From assembly GCF_028769735.1 (NCBI RefSeq), contig NC_088170.1:44436585-44500584 (forward strand): DNA of 64,000 nucleotides. Direction: 5' to 3'. Under the pieces are notes generated by a model. It did no database searches, was not told the DNA's origin, and was given only the letters and a program-made list of their open reading frames with translations. The position numbers and the translations under genes were made by a program. The stretch is from Zonotrichia leucophrys gambelii. Lineage: Eukaryota > Chordata > Aves > Passeriformes > Passerellidae. This document shows, piece after piece, positions 49,060-61,400 of this stretch (position 1 is the stretch's first letter; every line of letters starts with the position of its first letter).

Positions 49060-50101
49060 ACATGAGCCTGGGAGCAACAGTGCATCAGGGAGTGAGAGAT
49101 GCCACAGGGGCAACACCAGCCACTTCAGATTACCCTGACTTCAAGATCCTTGGGGCAACAAGGGATGCACACAGCAAGCTCACTGCCCTGGACTTCAGGA
49201 GAACAGATTTTGGCTGCTTCTTTGGGATCTGCTTGGTATGGGATAAAGCCCTGGAGGGAAGGGGGCCTAAGAAAGCTGGTTAATATTCAAGGATCTCTTC
49301 CTCCCAGCTCAGCAATAATGTATCCCAAAAAAGAGGGTAAAACCACCAGGAGGTCTGCATGGATGAAAAAGGAGCTCCTGGACACACTCAAACAGGAAGT
49401 CTACAGATGGTGGAACCAGGGACAGGGAGCCTCTGAGGAATACAGAGCGATTGTGCAAGCAACCAGGCACCATGGTAGGAAAACTGAAGCCCAGATAAAA
49501 CTACATCTGTCCAGGGCAACTTTTTGTTGCTTCAACAGGTACATCCACAATAAAAAGAAAATTAGGGAAATGTGGGCTCTCTCCAGAACGAAACCTGGCT
49601 AGCTGGGATATGAAGAAGGCTGAGGTACTCAGTGAGCTCAGACTTCACTGGCAACTGTTCCAAGCACATCACCCACATGAAAGGCAGGGACTCGGAGAGT
49701 GAAGGAGATCGGGAGAAGATCAGGTTTGAGTCCACCCAAGGCACCTGAAGGTGCACAAGGCCATGGGACCTGATGAGATCAATGTACAGGCCCTTAGGGA
49801 ACCAGCAGATGGAATTGCTAAGCTGTCCATCTAATCTGAGAAGTCATGGCAGTCCCATGAGGTTCCCACTGACTGGAAAAGGGGAAACATAACACCCATT
49901 TTTAAAAGAGGGAAAGAAAGAAGACCCACAGAAATACACGCCAATCTCACAGCTGTGTCTGGAAGGATTATGAGGCAAATACTCTTGGAAACTATGCTCG
50001 GGCATATGGAAAATAAGAGGGTGATTTGTGATGGCCAGCATGGCTTCACTAGGAGTAAATTTTGCCGGAGAAACTTGATGGCCTTCTATGATGTTACAAT
50101 G
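49060..50101 (+). mobile_element. CR1 LINE fragment (endonuclease-RT linker and N-terminal RT)
   Basis: A plus-strand CR1 piece from the middle of ORF2. The first part (about 49180-49600) encodes the linker between endonuclease and RT; a frame open for 167 codons (49099-49602) includes MKKELLDTLKQEVYRWW and EEYRAIVQATRHHGRKTEA, as expected there. The second part carries the start of RT: 'caaggccatgggacctgatg' (49758), 'gttcccactgactggaaaag' (49862), then 'gtgatggccagcatggcttc' (50027). It ends abruptly near 50101 without 3' UTR. Frameshifts separate the linker and RT. It covers a different part of ORF2 from the other copies, and overlaps in content only with the one at 9205. Confidence 0.9.
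49099..49602 (+). pseudogene. CR1 ORF2 linker remnant, 167-codon open piece
   Basis: This is the longest surviving open piece of CR1 ORF2 in the window. It is the charged, helical region between the endonuclease and reverse transcriptase domains, rich in K, R and E. It lacks both catalytic domains, so no activity is possible. The true CR1 frame probably covers only its later two thirds; the first residues may be out of the ancestral frame. The stop at the end (in 'aaacctggctagctgg') is followed by RT sequence in another frame. Confidence 0.7.
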
Positions 50102-50797
50102 TAAAGTTATTTTCTTGTTCTCCGTTTGAATTTTGCCATAAAGACAACACAGTCCTCTCCATGTGGTTTTCCTGCCATTTTTTCCCCTAGTTTTCTAGTC
50201 TGCCATCTGTTTCTTCTCTCAATATAGCTGAAAACATTTTTAGTTCTCTGCTTCTTCCATATAGCTCTTTTAAAGAAATCTCTTGCTGTCTTGCCACTAC
50301 CAGTCACTTATCATCCCCTGAGAGCTCTGAGATTTCATTTTCTTGTTGCCTCCAACTGGCTGTCCTTTCTTACTGTCCTGCCCAATGAAACCCTTACACT
50401 GACACTGACTAGTGAAAGGAGGGGAGAAATAGACAACAAAGAAGGCTATTTCCAATTTACTGGAAACTTGAATCATAGGGAAAAAATACACATGCAAAAG
50501 AATATATTATAGCCAGGAATCGCTGCTAGTCCAACTCAGCACACAACAACCAACGCACTGCAAAACCAGAAAAGCCACTACACATGCAACTATTTAAAAA
50601 GAAGTCTGAATCAGTCAGCTTTCTCAACGTGACTACACAGAAAGGCAATGTTGTCAGGCTGCCCCAAAGTTACAGCTATTCTGATCCAAGAAAAGGCTGG
50701 AAATGCACTCAGAAGTCAAGCATGCTCATTGAGAGCACTGAGTCATACCACCCTCTCACTGCAAGAAGCTCTGCTGCCACTTTCCCCACCTCTACAG
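50102..50797. other. Non-coding stretch, nothing recognised
   Basis: Unique-looking sequence between the CR1 fragment and a plus-strand exon-like segment. No gene or repeat recognised. Confidence 0.4.
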
Positions 50798-50907
50798 GCT
50801 GGTTTTGGGACCTGGCTCCCACGCCCAGAACAATACCCCATCGTGCCACAGACAGCTTGCCATTTTGCAAATTTGGTACATTTTAGTTCTGCTTTTATGA
50901 TGCAAAG
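50798..50907 (+). other. Exon-like segment with excellent splice sites, plus strand
   Basis: A pyrimidine-rich acceptor (CACTTTCCCCACCTCTACAG) precedes 110 bases, followed by a near-perfect donor (GCAAAG/GTAAGTAAC). One of three frames is open through the whole segment (start GFGTWLPRPEQYPIV, end SSAFMMQ plus two bases AG). The peptide is not recognised and is not obviously protein-like, so an lncRNA exon or a cryptic exon is as likely as a coding exon. No neighbouring plus-strand exon is clear except a weaker candidate at 62113-62176. Confidence 0.25.
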
Positions 50908-51649
50908 GTAAGTAACATTTGATAATGGATTGAACTCAGAATGTCCTCATCTTCAACTGTCACCATACATTGACTCAGCAACTGAAGAGGAACAAGTGTT
51001 TGTATGAAAAATTATGCAAAATTGTGACTATCATTAAATGATTATATCTCTGGGAGAGAGAAGTCACATGTTTTTGATTTCTGCATTTATACCATAAGCA
51101 ATTAAAACAACAATTGTAATTCAGTCTGAGTATCCATATCTATTTTATAAAAAGCAGAAATTCAAAAGCAGAATTGATGTTTTGCTGTTGAAGATGGGAA
51201 AATCCATTATCAGGCTTTAATTTACTTTATTTAAAAATAATTAAAAATCCTAACACATAGTAGAGTACTACACCTTGAAGAAAAGGACATGGATTTGTAA
51301 TCAGCTATGAACTTCTTCCCAATAATTTCCAATGAGCTACTGCATAAAACAGATCTAAACTGTGCCGTCCCTTACACACTGTTCTCCCTGTTCTCTATTC
51401 CAAGTTTCAGCACCTTAGAGTTAGTGGTGTCCCACAGTATAAGTCTGTATTTTAGGACACCAAATCAGGTTAAAACCACAGCAACAAGCAGACACAGAAA
51501 TTATCTAACAGCACTGCTACTGAACACTGGTTGCTAAATGCAGACCAGGCACTAAGCATGGGAGAGGAAAAAGTACAAGCTTGGAGCCCTCATTACAGAT
51601 TCTGCTTATTTTGAGAAGGGCAGCTTTAAAATTCAGACTAGGAAATCAT
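50908..51649. other. Non-coding stretch, nothing recognised
   Basis: AT-rich, with no gene or repeat recognised. Confidence 0.4.
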
Positions 51650-51770
51650 GTTGGAGGGAAGGGAGGCTTTCCCGAGTCCAGCAGGGATCCATGCTCAGGC
51701 TCATGCTGCTCAGTGTACTCAGAAATGACCTGGAAAAGGAGTAAACCCTGAGCCTTCAAGAGCTCCAAAA
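51650..51770 (+). mobile_element. Probable old CR1 scrap (RT core)
   Basis: A short degenerate match to the CR1 RT region: 'cagcagggatccatgctcag', then 'gctcagtgtactcagaaatg' and 'acctggaaaaggagtaaacc', which parallel the block before and including the FINDLDEG stretch. The match is patchy and the ends are unclear. Confidence 0.5.
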
Positions 51771-54700
51771 TCCTCATAACTATAAAAACTGGCTACAACT
51801 GACTGAAGAAGGACCTTGCAGAAAAACAGAAGACAATAAAATAGCAAAACCAAAAGTCAAACAAAAAATAGCTACATAATGAATTGTGAATTGTCAAAAA
51901 ATAACTAGAATTAAATACTGAAATTATGTTCACTATTTAAGTTTATGATTAGACCAAAGTCAGTGCAACACTCATTACTGGGTGAAAAAAAAAAAAACAA
52001 ACCAAAAACTGGGAAAACAACACAGAAACAGAAGAGGATTTTTTAAAATGTTTACTTTATATACATATCTGATATTTACAGTATAATTCAGCTGCACCTG
52101 CATCTGATGTGTAATATTTTTCCTCCTTCAAAAACCTCTTTTCTCCCCTAAATCTCAGAAAAAAGTCTACAGCCACACTGGGAAACAGTTTTGAAAACAA
52201 TCTTCCAATTGACTCTTTTTTCTCATGTACAGAAATTGTTACTTCTCTGATTATAAACAAAGCATATAATTTTAATAGATGGCTTTCTAGACAAAGGTCT
52301 AAATAACTGGCTTTAGGATACAAATATTTTCTTACTAAGACTCACCAAAAGCCATGATGAATTAATAGAGTCCAACTTCTGTTTTCTCAAAATGATCATA
52401 TTAAAGATACCACATTCCAGGAAAAAAAAAAAAAAGGTATTTTCTTTTCACTATTCCCTCTCTTGCAATACATTTAGCACTTCTATTATGCAGAGAGACC
52501 AATTTTTGCTCACATGTCTGACAAAGGGACTGGAGTAAGCATTAATCTGGAAATTAATTTATATTAAGTTGTCACCATTAACAAGTCCAAACATAAAAAC
52601 AGCTAAATGTGCTTGTGCAGAGACTTCCTAAATGCAAGAGAGGCCAACATCAGCCAGACACACACTTACCATTCCTGACTGACTGTAGCAGCAGCTCTCC
52701 TAATCAGAGAGATGAATGGATACGCAGTCTGTCCGAAAAGGGAACAAAGACCTGTGGCTACAGGCAAAAAGCTCCCTGCTCACTGGGCTAGGAAGCTTAA
52801 TTTGCATTATTCGAAGCAAAACAGCTCTTGTCAGGAGGTTTTTGACCACCCATTCTCTTTTATTTCACAGTGGAATTAGGTGATATTATCTATAGCTAAT
52901 TGTTTGGATCCCTAGAACAGGCTGAGCAAGCAGTAACACAGGCTGGGCCACACTGGTTTAATACAGCTTTGCAAAACAGAAGGCTAGATCATCACCCTGC
53001 TCACATCCCCAGCATAAAACAAACCTGTGTCCTTTTGCTCAGAGTGCTGTGTCAGCCTCTCCAAGGAAGGACAGCATCCAGGAGGATCAGACTCAGCATT
53101 AGGACTTAAGCTTTCCAGAGCTGCCAGAGCAGCAGTTCTGCCTCTCCAGGTGGACTGGCACTCCTGCTTTCAGAGGAAACAGCTCAGTTTATGTCCTGTG
53201 TGAGATGGTGACAGCAGAGAACTTGCTAGTCATCTGCTCTATTTACCTCAGCTGTGCTAACTCACTGCTTAACAATTCTCTGGCAATTTCTGGCTCATTT
53301 GTACCCATGAAAAGAGCCCTTTTTCATTTAAATGAGTTTATGGGGTAAGGTTTCCACATGGTGGAGGCTAGCAGGTGTCACTCTGAAGGTGTATCTATTA
53401 CACAGGTATATGTTTACCCCTTCCCTGTATCAGTCCAAAAAAAAGGAAATAGTTTCTGACAGGAGGACATGAAACCTCCCCTTTGCATCATGCTTTGTCC
53501 TAGGCTTGCCTGTGGCACATGTGCTCTGCATGTGCTCAGTTTGGCCAAAAGGCAGTACACAGGGTAACAAGGAACCTGCTGGAGAAAAAAAAACCAAGCC
53601 AACACCTGTAGCTGAACAGGCACAGGAGAAAGGGGCATCTCTTCCAGCAGCACTGTCACTCCTGGAAGCAATCACTGCTGCTCCATCACAGTGCTCTTCC
53701 ACACCCATTCCCCTCCTGCTGTTAAATCCAAGAGCCCCCACTAATCCCACCTATTCAAGAGCAGAGGTTTAAAAGCCATGCAAAACACCACTGTGTCCTT
53801 GACCAGGCTGTCATCTAAGAGCTGAGAGTACAATATCTCCAGGATTAATTCCTGCCTGCTTAAAACTGAGGGGTACAGGGAAAGCTGAGCTTTGCAGGAA
53901 GCCATGGGCTTTTCCAGCTGCTTCCTTGGTATTTAAGAAACATCAAGCTTCATACTCCATTGCTTTTTTTATCTCTTTGAATGTAAATTGTTGGTAATCA
54001 CTTAAAAGGAGCTTTTCTTAAGGTACCTTCCAGCCAATTTTTACCAGGAATTATTACCATCCTAAAATTCTGAAAGTCAGAATCCACTTTTCAGGTCTCA
54101 GAAATAATCATCATTCCCCCACTGAAGAGCACATGAGCATCTATCTGAATGCTCCCTAGAAATGGCAGAGGGAGAATACTACAGGAATTTATCTTCCAAA
54201 AGGACAGGCTCTGATTATTTCCCTAACATCTAAAGTTCTTACGGCCTGTGGCTTTTGGGAGCTGTAGTTTGGTGCTCAGAGTACAGAGTTCCACAGAAAT
54301 GACAACTAAGCTGATGGGCAAAGCATCTAGTTGTACTAAGAGATATAAATACATGTCACAGAATACAAGAACTTTTATTATTTAAAATAGGAAGAATAAA
54401 CTATCTACACGCAAAGTACAAGTTGAGGATTTTTTCTTGCATACTTAAGTGCAATACTAGCACTTGACAAGTGCTAATTTTTTTTTTCCCTCTTAAGTTT
54501 CTACTTTTTCTTCCTTGGCATCTATATATTAAATTGTATGTACAATTCCTTGCAGTGCAGGAAATGCTGCCAAATGTTTCCCTGGGAAAAACACTAGGGT
54601 AATAAAAGTTTGGGGGAAATCTGGTGAACAAACCAGATGTCAACATATTTGCATGAAACCAGGCATAAGATATGTGAAACAGAAAAACTGAAATTACTCT

Positions 54701-56424
54701 GGGGGGACAAAAAGGCATCCTTCCAGTTAAGTCTGTTAATAGGGAACCCTGGCTGCTGAGTACATCCAACAATTCAGCTTTCCAGCAGGAAACATTACCA
54801 CTGTCAGAGACTTTCTTAGCCTCTCTGTTAGGGAGTGCCATATTTCAGGCATTCAGAGCATAAAGCAATGACAACAATGCAGAGTCACATGAAGTTGTTC
54901 CACGCCAGCTGTGTAAGTTTCCTGAAATCTCATTCACCTAAAGGTCAAGAACTTTTAATACTGTACGTATGAGGCCTTTGAGAAATTATTTGGAGTTCAA
55001 GTGCCTGTAAGATTTTCCTCATGATTCATTGCAAAGCCAACACTTGATTGACTTGCTTGGCAATGTGACACGTTATCCACATATGTTCTGCTATGCAGGA
55101 AATGCATTTGGTTTTTTCTGCTGGTTTTGGAACCAAGTAGCCCCCTGACTTAGAAAAAAACTTTATGGAGGTACGATGGACTACAGCAATTTCTGATTTT
55201 ACCAACAGAAATTAGATTGTTTGTAACAATTCTGACTCAAGAAAATATCCACCTTGAAAGTTACTTAAAAAAAACAATCAAAATTTGGATTTTCAATTCA
55301 TATTTTAAATTAAAAAATTGAAGTAATCTAACCTGAAAATATAAAGGATTTGGAAAATGGTATTCTGCCAAGCCTAATCCTAATGTGCTTGGTTTTAAAC
55401 ATACATAACCCAGCAAAATGTAGCCTCTGGCTTAAAAACAATCCTGCATTAAAGCCATAGGTAATCTGTCTTACATAATGCTATTTGCATTTTGTAAATC
55501 CTGTTAAAAATACTTGTGACATCAAATCAATGTCTTCTAATCGCAAATGCAGCATCCAAACCAGGACTCAGATAGTAGACCTGGTTTGGGGCTTTTTCTT
55601 TATTTCATGAAAAGTCTTCGTAGCATTTGTGGTATACATAAACAGCACAGTTGTATGAACTGAAGTTCAGTATTTTAGTACAAATATAAATTAAATTAGA
55701 GAGTTATCATCACTTATCCTTGGAAATTAAACTAGAGTCTAATATTCCAGTTTGGTGAATTACTCACATCCATGGGATGTGATGACAAAACAAAGTTTTG
55801 TCACTAATAAAACAGATAACTTTATGGTAGGGAGTTAATACTAAACCTTTTGCTAATTCACCTTATCCCACTTAAATTTTGAACAGTAATTTAGTTTGTA
55901 GCATAAAAAAGTCACAGAATGCAGGCAGATATCCAAGTACACTGCACAGGCCCCAGGTGAGCCTTAGAAGTTCCTAGAGAGTCAACTTCACTCCCCCAGC
56001 TGCGCACACAACACATACTCTGAGTAGATAAACACCTGGCTTTGGTTTAGCACTCTACAGCTCTCTAAGTAGATGTGATTAAGCACCTGAAGTCTACAAG
56101 AGTTCTCTTGAAGAGCTGCAAAAGTCAGATGTGGTGGGGATCACAATTCCTGAGAAGCACAAACAGTGATAATTCTGTTGACCTCCTCCACAGCCAGGTG
56201 GCTGTGGCACATATTTAATGATTGATGGGGGATCCATCATCAAGCTCCCCATAAGAAGGGCTGATTGAACGGGGCTGCTGAAGGTTTATTACAGAATACA
56301 GGCTCACTGGAGAGTACAATCTGGCACCTTTCGTTCCCTGTTGCACAGAAGCTCAGGACAGATGAAAACTTTCACATACCATGCTCTGGGTCCTGGCAGT
56401 CAGAACCCAGAACTAACTGAGATC
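51771..56424. other. Non-coding stretch, nothing recognised
   Basis: About 4.6 kb without a recognised gene or repeat family. A-runs lie near 51985-51996 and 52421-52434. A GC-richer patch with longer open frames on both strands lies at about 53480-53770, without motifs. Confidence 0.4.
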
Positions 56425-56545
56425 CCATGAAGCCCAGCAAAAAACAAAACCCACAAAACCAAAACAAAAAAGCAAACCAAACATAAAGAAACAAAGAAGC
56501 AACCAAACAAAAAACCCGCAACAACCAAAACACAACAGAACCAGG
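56425..56545. repeat. A/C-rich low-complexity block
   Basis: Repeated AAAC, AAAACC, AACAAA and AAGCAACC units over about 110 bp. The opposite strand is TTTTGTTT-rich and gives artefactual hydrophobic open frames. Confidence 0.8.
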
Positions 56546-56671
56546 ATCTCCACTTTTTCTGTGACCCAGTCACTGGGAAAAAAATGTTCTTTTTCCAATA
56601 CTCTGAAACATTTGTCCACAGAAGAACAACAGACAAACTTGTTCTGAAACGGACAGAAGACATCAGAATAA

Positions 56672-56765
56672 TCTGAGCAGTTAAGGTTGGAAAGGATTTC
56701 TGGAAGTCACCTGGTTTAAACATTTGCCTCCCACTCTGCTCAGCAAAGGAACAAATTCAAAGTTA
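56672..56765 (-). mobile_element. Probable CR1 3'-end scrap, minus strand
   Basis: On the plus strand 'aaggttggaaaggatttctg', 'gaagtcacctggtttaaaca' and 'ctcccactctgctcagcaaa' parallel the inverted CR1 tail (ggttggaaagacctctggaggtcatctggtccaacc...). The match is short and diverged, and there is no clear ATTCTATG repeat end. Confidence 0.6.
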
Positions 56766-57684
56766 GACACAATATCCTAATGATTCCTTAATGCTTTTAA
56801 GGAAAGACAGACAAGGATTTCATTGGTCTGGTCTTCAGTGAGTTCTTACTTTTCAACAAGATGCAAAATGCTAAAAACATAGTTCTGTTGGGCAGGTCTA
56901 CCCTATACCAAGTAGTTCAGATTCTGGTACAGCTGAGTTTAAGTTATGAAGACAGGATTCCACTTTATTATGCATAAACACACAATGAATACTATATTTA
57001 CAGATATGTTCAATTATTGCAGTAACATTTGTCAGAAAAATATCCTGGAATCCAACAGGGTTCCAAGCCCTGATCTGGTTCAGTTTAGTCCGATGATCTC
57101 TTTAAATTTGAAAGTACAAGTGCTGCATGTCCTACCAAGTCTGGCACACACTCAGCAGAGTAACAAGTACCCCAAGGTCTCATCTCTGATTGTAGCTAAA
57201 AGCAGGTGCCTCAGGGAAAAGGATACATGTGTGGCAATACCCTCCCAGCCTTCATCACCTTCCCAGTGCCCAACTCTACTGCTATACAGTCTTGATGAAG
57301 TACTAACATTTGTACACCATGCTGTCATCAGGATAAAGGCATCCCATTTCAGAAGCTCCAGCAGGCTGTTTGAAATATTACATGCTGTTAGTGGCAATGG
57401 CTGTAAAGTTAGCAATTAACACTAGCACAGAAACCACTTAAGACAGTCTGCTTCCAGGAAAACAGCACAATACCACACATTTTTTCCAGAAAGCTTGTAA
57501 AATGTGTATCCATTCCTTTATCCTGATTTTACTACCAAATTTTGGTCTAAACCAATATATTTTATATTGTAGCAAGATATACAGAATTTATAATTATGGA
57601 GAAAAACCAAACTAAATTCAAAACACCATACATTTACCATGGCTGTGTCTGTGTGCACACCCAGCACACTTACTCATCAGCCCC
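56766..57684. other. Non-coding stretch with an unrecognised 157-codon frame
   Basis: A plus-strand frame at 56946-57419 is open for 157 codons but has no recognisable motif, is Ser/His-rich, and lacks supporting signals. Nothing else was recognised. Confidence 0.35.
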
Positions 57685-57816
57685 CAGCATGGACCAGGAA
57701 CTGTTCAAATTAAATATCTCAAATCAGTCCCTTGTAACATTTGCACAGTACAGCATGGACCAGGAACTGTTCAAATTAAATATCTCAAATCAGTCCCTTG
57801 TAACATTTGCACAGTA
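57685..57816. repeat. Exact 66-bp tandem duplication
   Basis: The unit starting CAGCATGGACCAGGAACTGT and ending TTTGCACAGTA occurs at 57685-57750 and again at 57751-57816, head to tail, with no differences that I can see. Because 66 is a multiple of three, a small open frame (57596-57826) passes through both copies. An exact duplication in otherwise unique sequence implies a very recent event, gene conversion or an assembly artefact. Confidence 0.95.
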
Positions 57817-58391
57817 TGATGACTGAATAAACTCTCACCTGCCTTTATAACAAGGCAGCTGGTAAACAGGACCCCTTCAGCTGGGAATAATGGACAGTCC
57901 CTGTGCTCCTGTGCACAGGCCAACTGGAGCTGCTTGCAAGCATGGATAGCATCTGATGTCAAGAATCCAGCATTCCCAGAGACTCCCTCAGGCAGCTGAA
58001 ACTGTTCCTATTTACGCGGCAATCTCCTGTGTATATGCAAGACAGCCAGGAAATACAAAATGGAATAGAGTTTATGGTAAACTGGAAGAAACAGATCGTG
58101 CATAATCAGCAGAAAATGTTTTGTGGAGTCTCATGTAATCCAGACAAAGAGACTTCCACCACCAGGTGATAAAGGACCATCAGACCCTACCCAAGAGATT
58201 AGATTCCTCAAATGAGCATTACTCACCACAACAGAAACTAGTTGATTACCTTTCCCATTCACTCTTTAAACAAACAGCTGTCTGACTGAGCAACAATATT
58301 GAGAAGGTTATTTGGAGACAAGGGATTGCATTGTCTTTTTCAAGGAAACACTAGGGTCATCTCACAGAATTTCTCAACACATTAAGCCTAC
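57817..58391. other. Non-coding stretch with one weak exon-like segment
   Basis: A minus-strand segment at 57839-57952 has a good donor (GGCAG/GTGAGAG) and a moderate acceptor around a 37-codon open frame. It is not recognised and its phase does not fit the neighbouring candidate. Otherwise nothing was seen. Confidence 0.35.
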
Positions 58392-58451
58392 CTCATCTGC
58401 ATCTGTGTTGCTTCCTTAATGGTTTCCAAATTTAGGTTTCTGGTGTAGTCC
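58392..58451 (-). CDS. Candidate short internal coding exon
   Basis: On the minus strand, TATTTCTAG precedes 60 bases and a good donor (GATGAG/GTAGGCTTA) follows. Only one frame is open; it starts after one leftover base and reads DYTRNLNLETIKEATQMQM, ending with two bases (AG). The residues look like ordinary protein, partly amphipathic helix. The acceptor pyrimidine tract is weak. The phase (1 base in, 2 bases out) matches the candidate exon at 23968-24063, so the two could join in frame across a roughly 34-kb intron. I do not recognise the protein. A chance match is a real possibility for so short a segment. Confidence 0.22.
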
Positions 58452-61400
58452 CTAGAAATACTTATTTTATCAAAGTTGCAGTGAACTAAATGACAGCAAA
58501 TTATCAAAAGCCCAATTCAGGCTTCAGATCAATCCTAGAGGCATCATTCCCATTTTACATAGATGGTGGACCAGAAAAAGCCAGTAACACTGAGATTTTA
58601 ATGTAATTTTAAAATAATGACACCAGATGGAAAAATAGAACTCCAGTCATTTCTCACACATTTTTTCTAAAATAGCTGAAGTGAATTCACTGCAAATTCC
58701 TGCAAGTACTTTAAATTACTACCCAGACAGGATCAGAACAGTATCTCTGAAGTGAAGGTTGCACCTACCACTTGCATCACAGGTTCTCAGTCAGTCCAAG
58801 CATGATCATCTTCACAACTCTGGCTTCTCAAAAAACCCAGCCATCACAGACAAGTTTGTTCTTAGTCTGATTCCTTCATATACACCGTTAGGAAATTCCA
58901 ACAGTTTTCCTATTCCTTAAAGACCAACCATGACTGCTTTGAATGACAGTGATGAGCAGCCATAATCCCAAACACAGGTTACACCTTAGGACCAATGGGG
59001 AACCAGTGCTGATGTGCAAGCACAGTCATCACCCCAGAAGGTGTCATTCTCACCCTCATTTCCTTCCCTACAAGCATAGTTTTATTTCAATTAACCAAGG
59101 CAGTAAAGGGATCAGATAATTACCAGAAGTTTAAAAAAGCCACAGGGATAACACATGCATGCACAGAGTAAGTTACAGAACTCTCAGCAGTGTAACATGC
59201 CAAGGAAGTCACCTGGACTGCTGACTATGAGTTGACACAAATCCCTTCACTAACACTGACCTCAGATCAGATAGCACAGCACAAAAAGTGACTCTCCTGC
59301 TCTCTTACCTACATTTGCTCGCAAGAAGTCAATTTGGGGCACTTCTACATTTATAGCACAGTTAATACATAGCTTGAAAAATAAATAGAAATAACCTTGG
59401 CAGAAATCACAGCTTGGAGAATCAACAGAAATACACATAATGGAAAGCGCTTTATTTAAAACTACTGTATGACAACTTGCCAGCATAACATTAAAGGCAC
59501 TACCAGTTCCTGGGACAGTTGGCTGGATGTGCAAGGGAAGCTCCACCCAAACACACCCCCTGCTCAAAGTATAACAAAAATGAATGAAATCTCAAAACTC
59601 ATCACCTTTTGTCATCAAGCTCTGTACCTAATCAGTAACTTCACTACAACAGAATATCATGCACTCATGCTGAAGTCAGTGAGGATAATCTGACCATGCT
59701 GCTTCTCCAAACTCAGTATTAGTGGCATTGTCCTCAGCCATCTGCAGGATATTATATTTTCTTTACAGTATAGTTGTTAGCTTCCCAGTACTGAAGCTAC
59801 TGAAGCACTATTCAGAATTAAACTAGTTTAATCTAAGCTTTCCTTTCCACATCACCAATAAGATTAATCACCTCAAATGCAGCTTCACCAACAGCAAAGG
59901 AAACTTTTGATGAGCAAGGTACGCTACATGAAGGGCTTCTGAAAGAGGAATATTTATGCTAACCATGTGTCCTTTCACAGAGAGTTTTTAAACTGTGGTA
60001 CTGAACAGTAACATAATAAAACAGTAACAAAAGTCACCAATATGAATCTATTTAGTGGAGCAGTATTTAATATTCTTGAAAAGCATTAAGTGTTAAAAAA
60101 CTCTACAGCACAGTACCCATCAATTGTGTCTAGAAGCTGTAATCATACATTACAATCTCATTAGGACTGGTAATGTATGGGCAGAGAGCCACAGTCTCAA
60201 ACAACACACAGAAATTTGCAAAATAATTTTATACGAAAACTCAGAAGTTATTAGACAACAAAGATTTTAAGACACTTCAAAGTCTGACCATTTGATTATA
60301 TTAAGTATGTAAGACTTCTTAAAAGGCAACTATAAGTTTTACTTTACATTTCTGCGCCTACTAACACCCAATTGCACTCAGACTAAGATTTACATTCTAA
60401 TTACTTGCCTATGCCTCAATAGCGGGTATTTAAAAATCTATCACTGGATGGTAGAAAAAGCAATGAAGGGATAAAGAAGAAAAGGGAGTAAAAAATGTTG
60501 CTCTTCTGGGTCCTACTTATAGACTTGCAAGTGTTTCATTTCGGGCTCTGCTCAAGCCTTTGTTAGAGGATTAGTGTTCAGAAATTGAATTACATTACTA
60601 AGGTTGACTTACATTTTCAGTTCTGTCTGAAAAGGGATGGGTTGTTCTTTCCAATGATATTCAGTGTTAAAAATTATCCATATCTCTATTTCCCATAGTA
60701 ATATTCAAATGGCAATATACTGCAAGTACTGAAATGTTTAAATTCCAAGTCATATTTCAAGGCCTCAGTTCAGTACCTTTCATCATTAATTATAAAAATA
60801 AATTAATATTAAAACTGAGGAGAATTACTGAAATTATAATCAAACACTTCCTAATTCCATTAATCTGAATTCTATTTTTGAAAAGGATCAAAAATTAAAG
60901 TAGTACACTAGCTCACCACCACTAGTGAATTATAAATTATTTCCCATTACCACAGATATTTATCTTTGACTAATAAAAGCAAATATTCAACTATTTTTAA
61001 ATATAATTGCAGAAACAGAAGCCTCACTCCATCCTCTCTACTATCCAGGATAATCCAGGCACTCAATTTCAGGGATCATTATTATTCTGCATCTTCAGAG
61101 AGACATGTTCTTGTACTATTTTGCAATTTTCATTCCAGTGTTCTGTCACAACTCAGATGTGTGCAGAATAATCACTGGAGCATAGATCAAGAGACTGTCA
61201 CAGAAAGGTCATTTTTACACTTGTGAGCAGCAAGTAAAGGAAGAGATGAACAACCTTTAGGAGAAGAATCTTACAAATCTTTTTTTCAAACTTAGTTCTT
61301 AACTAATTCAGACAATACTTCAGAGTTTTGAGCATCACTCACTAAAACTACAGCTTGAAGTTTTGTTTTAGCAAACAAGAAATCATAGTACCTATTTGTA

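Noticed and set aside
56400..56723. Hydrophobic minus-strand open frame resembling membrane segments
   Set aside because: It is produced by the A/C-rich low-complexity block read on the opposite strand; the Phe/Val/Leu/Cys-rich peptide is an artefact of composition.
56946..57419. 157-codon plus-strand open frame
   Set aside because: No recognisable domain, no supporting splice or start signals; probably chance.
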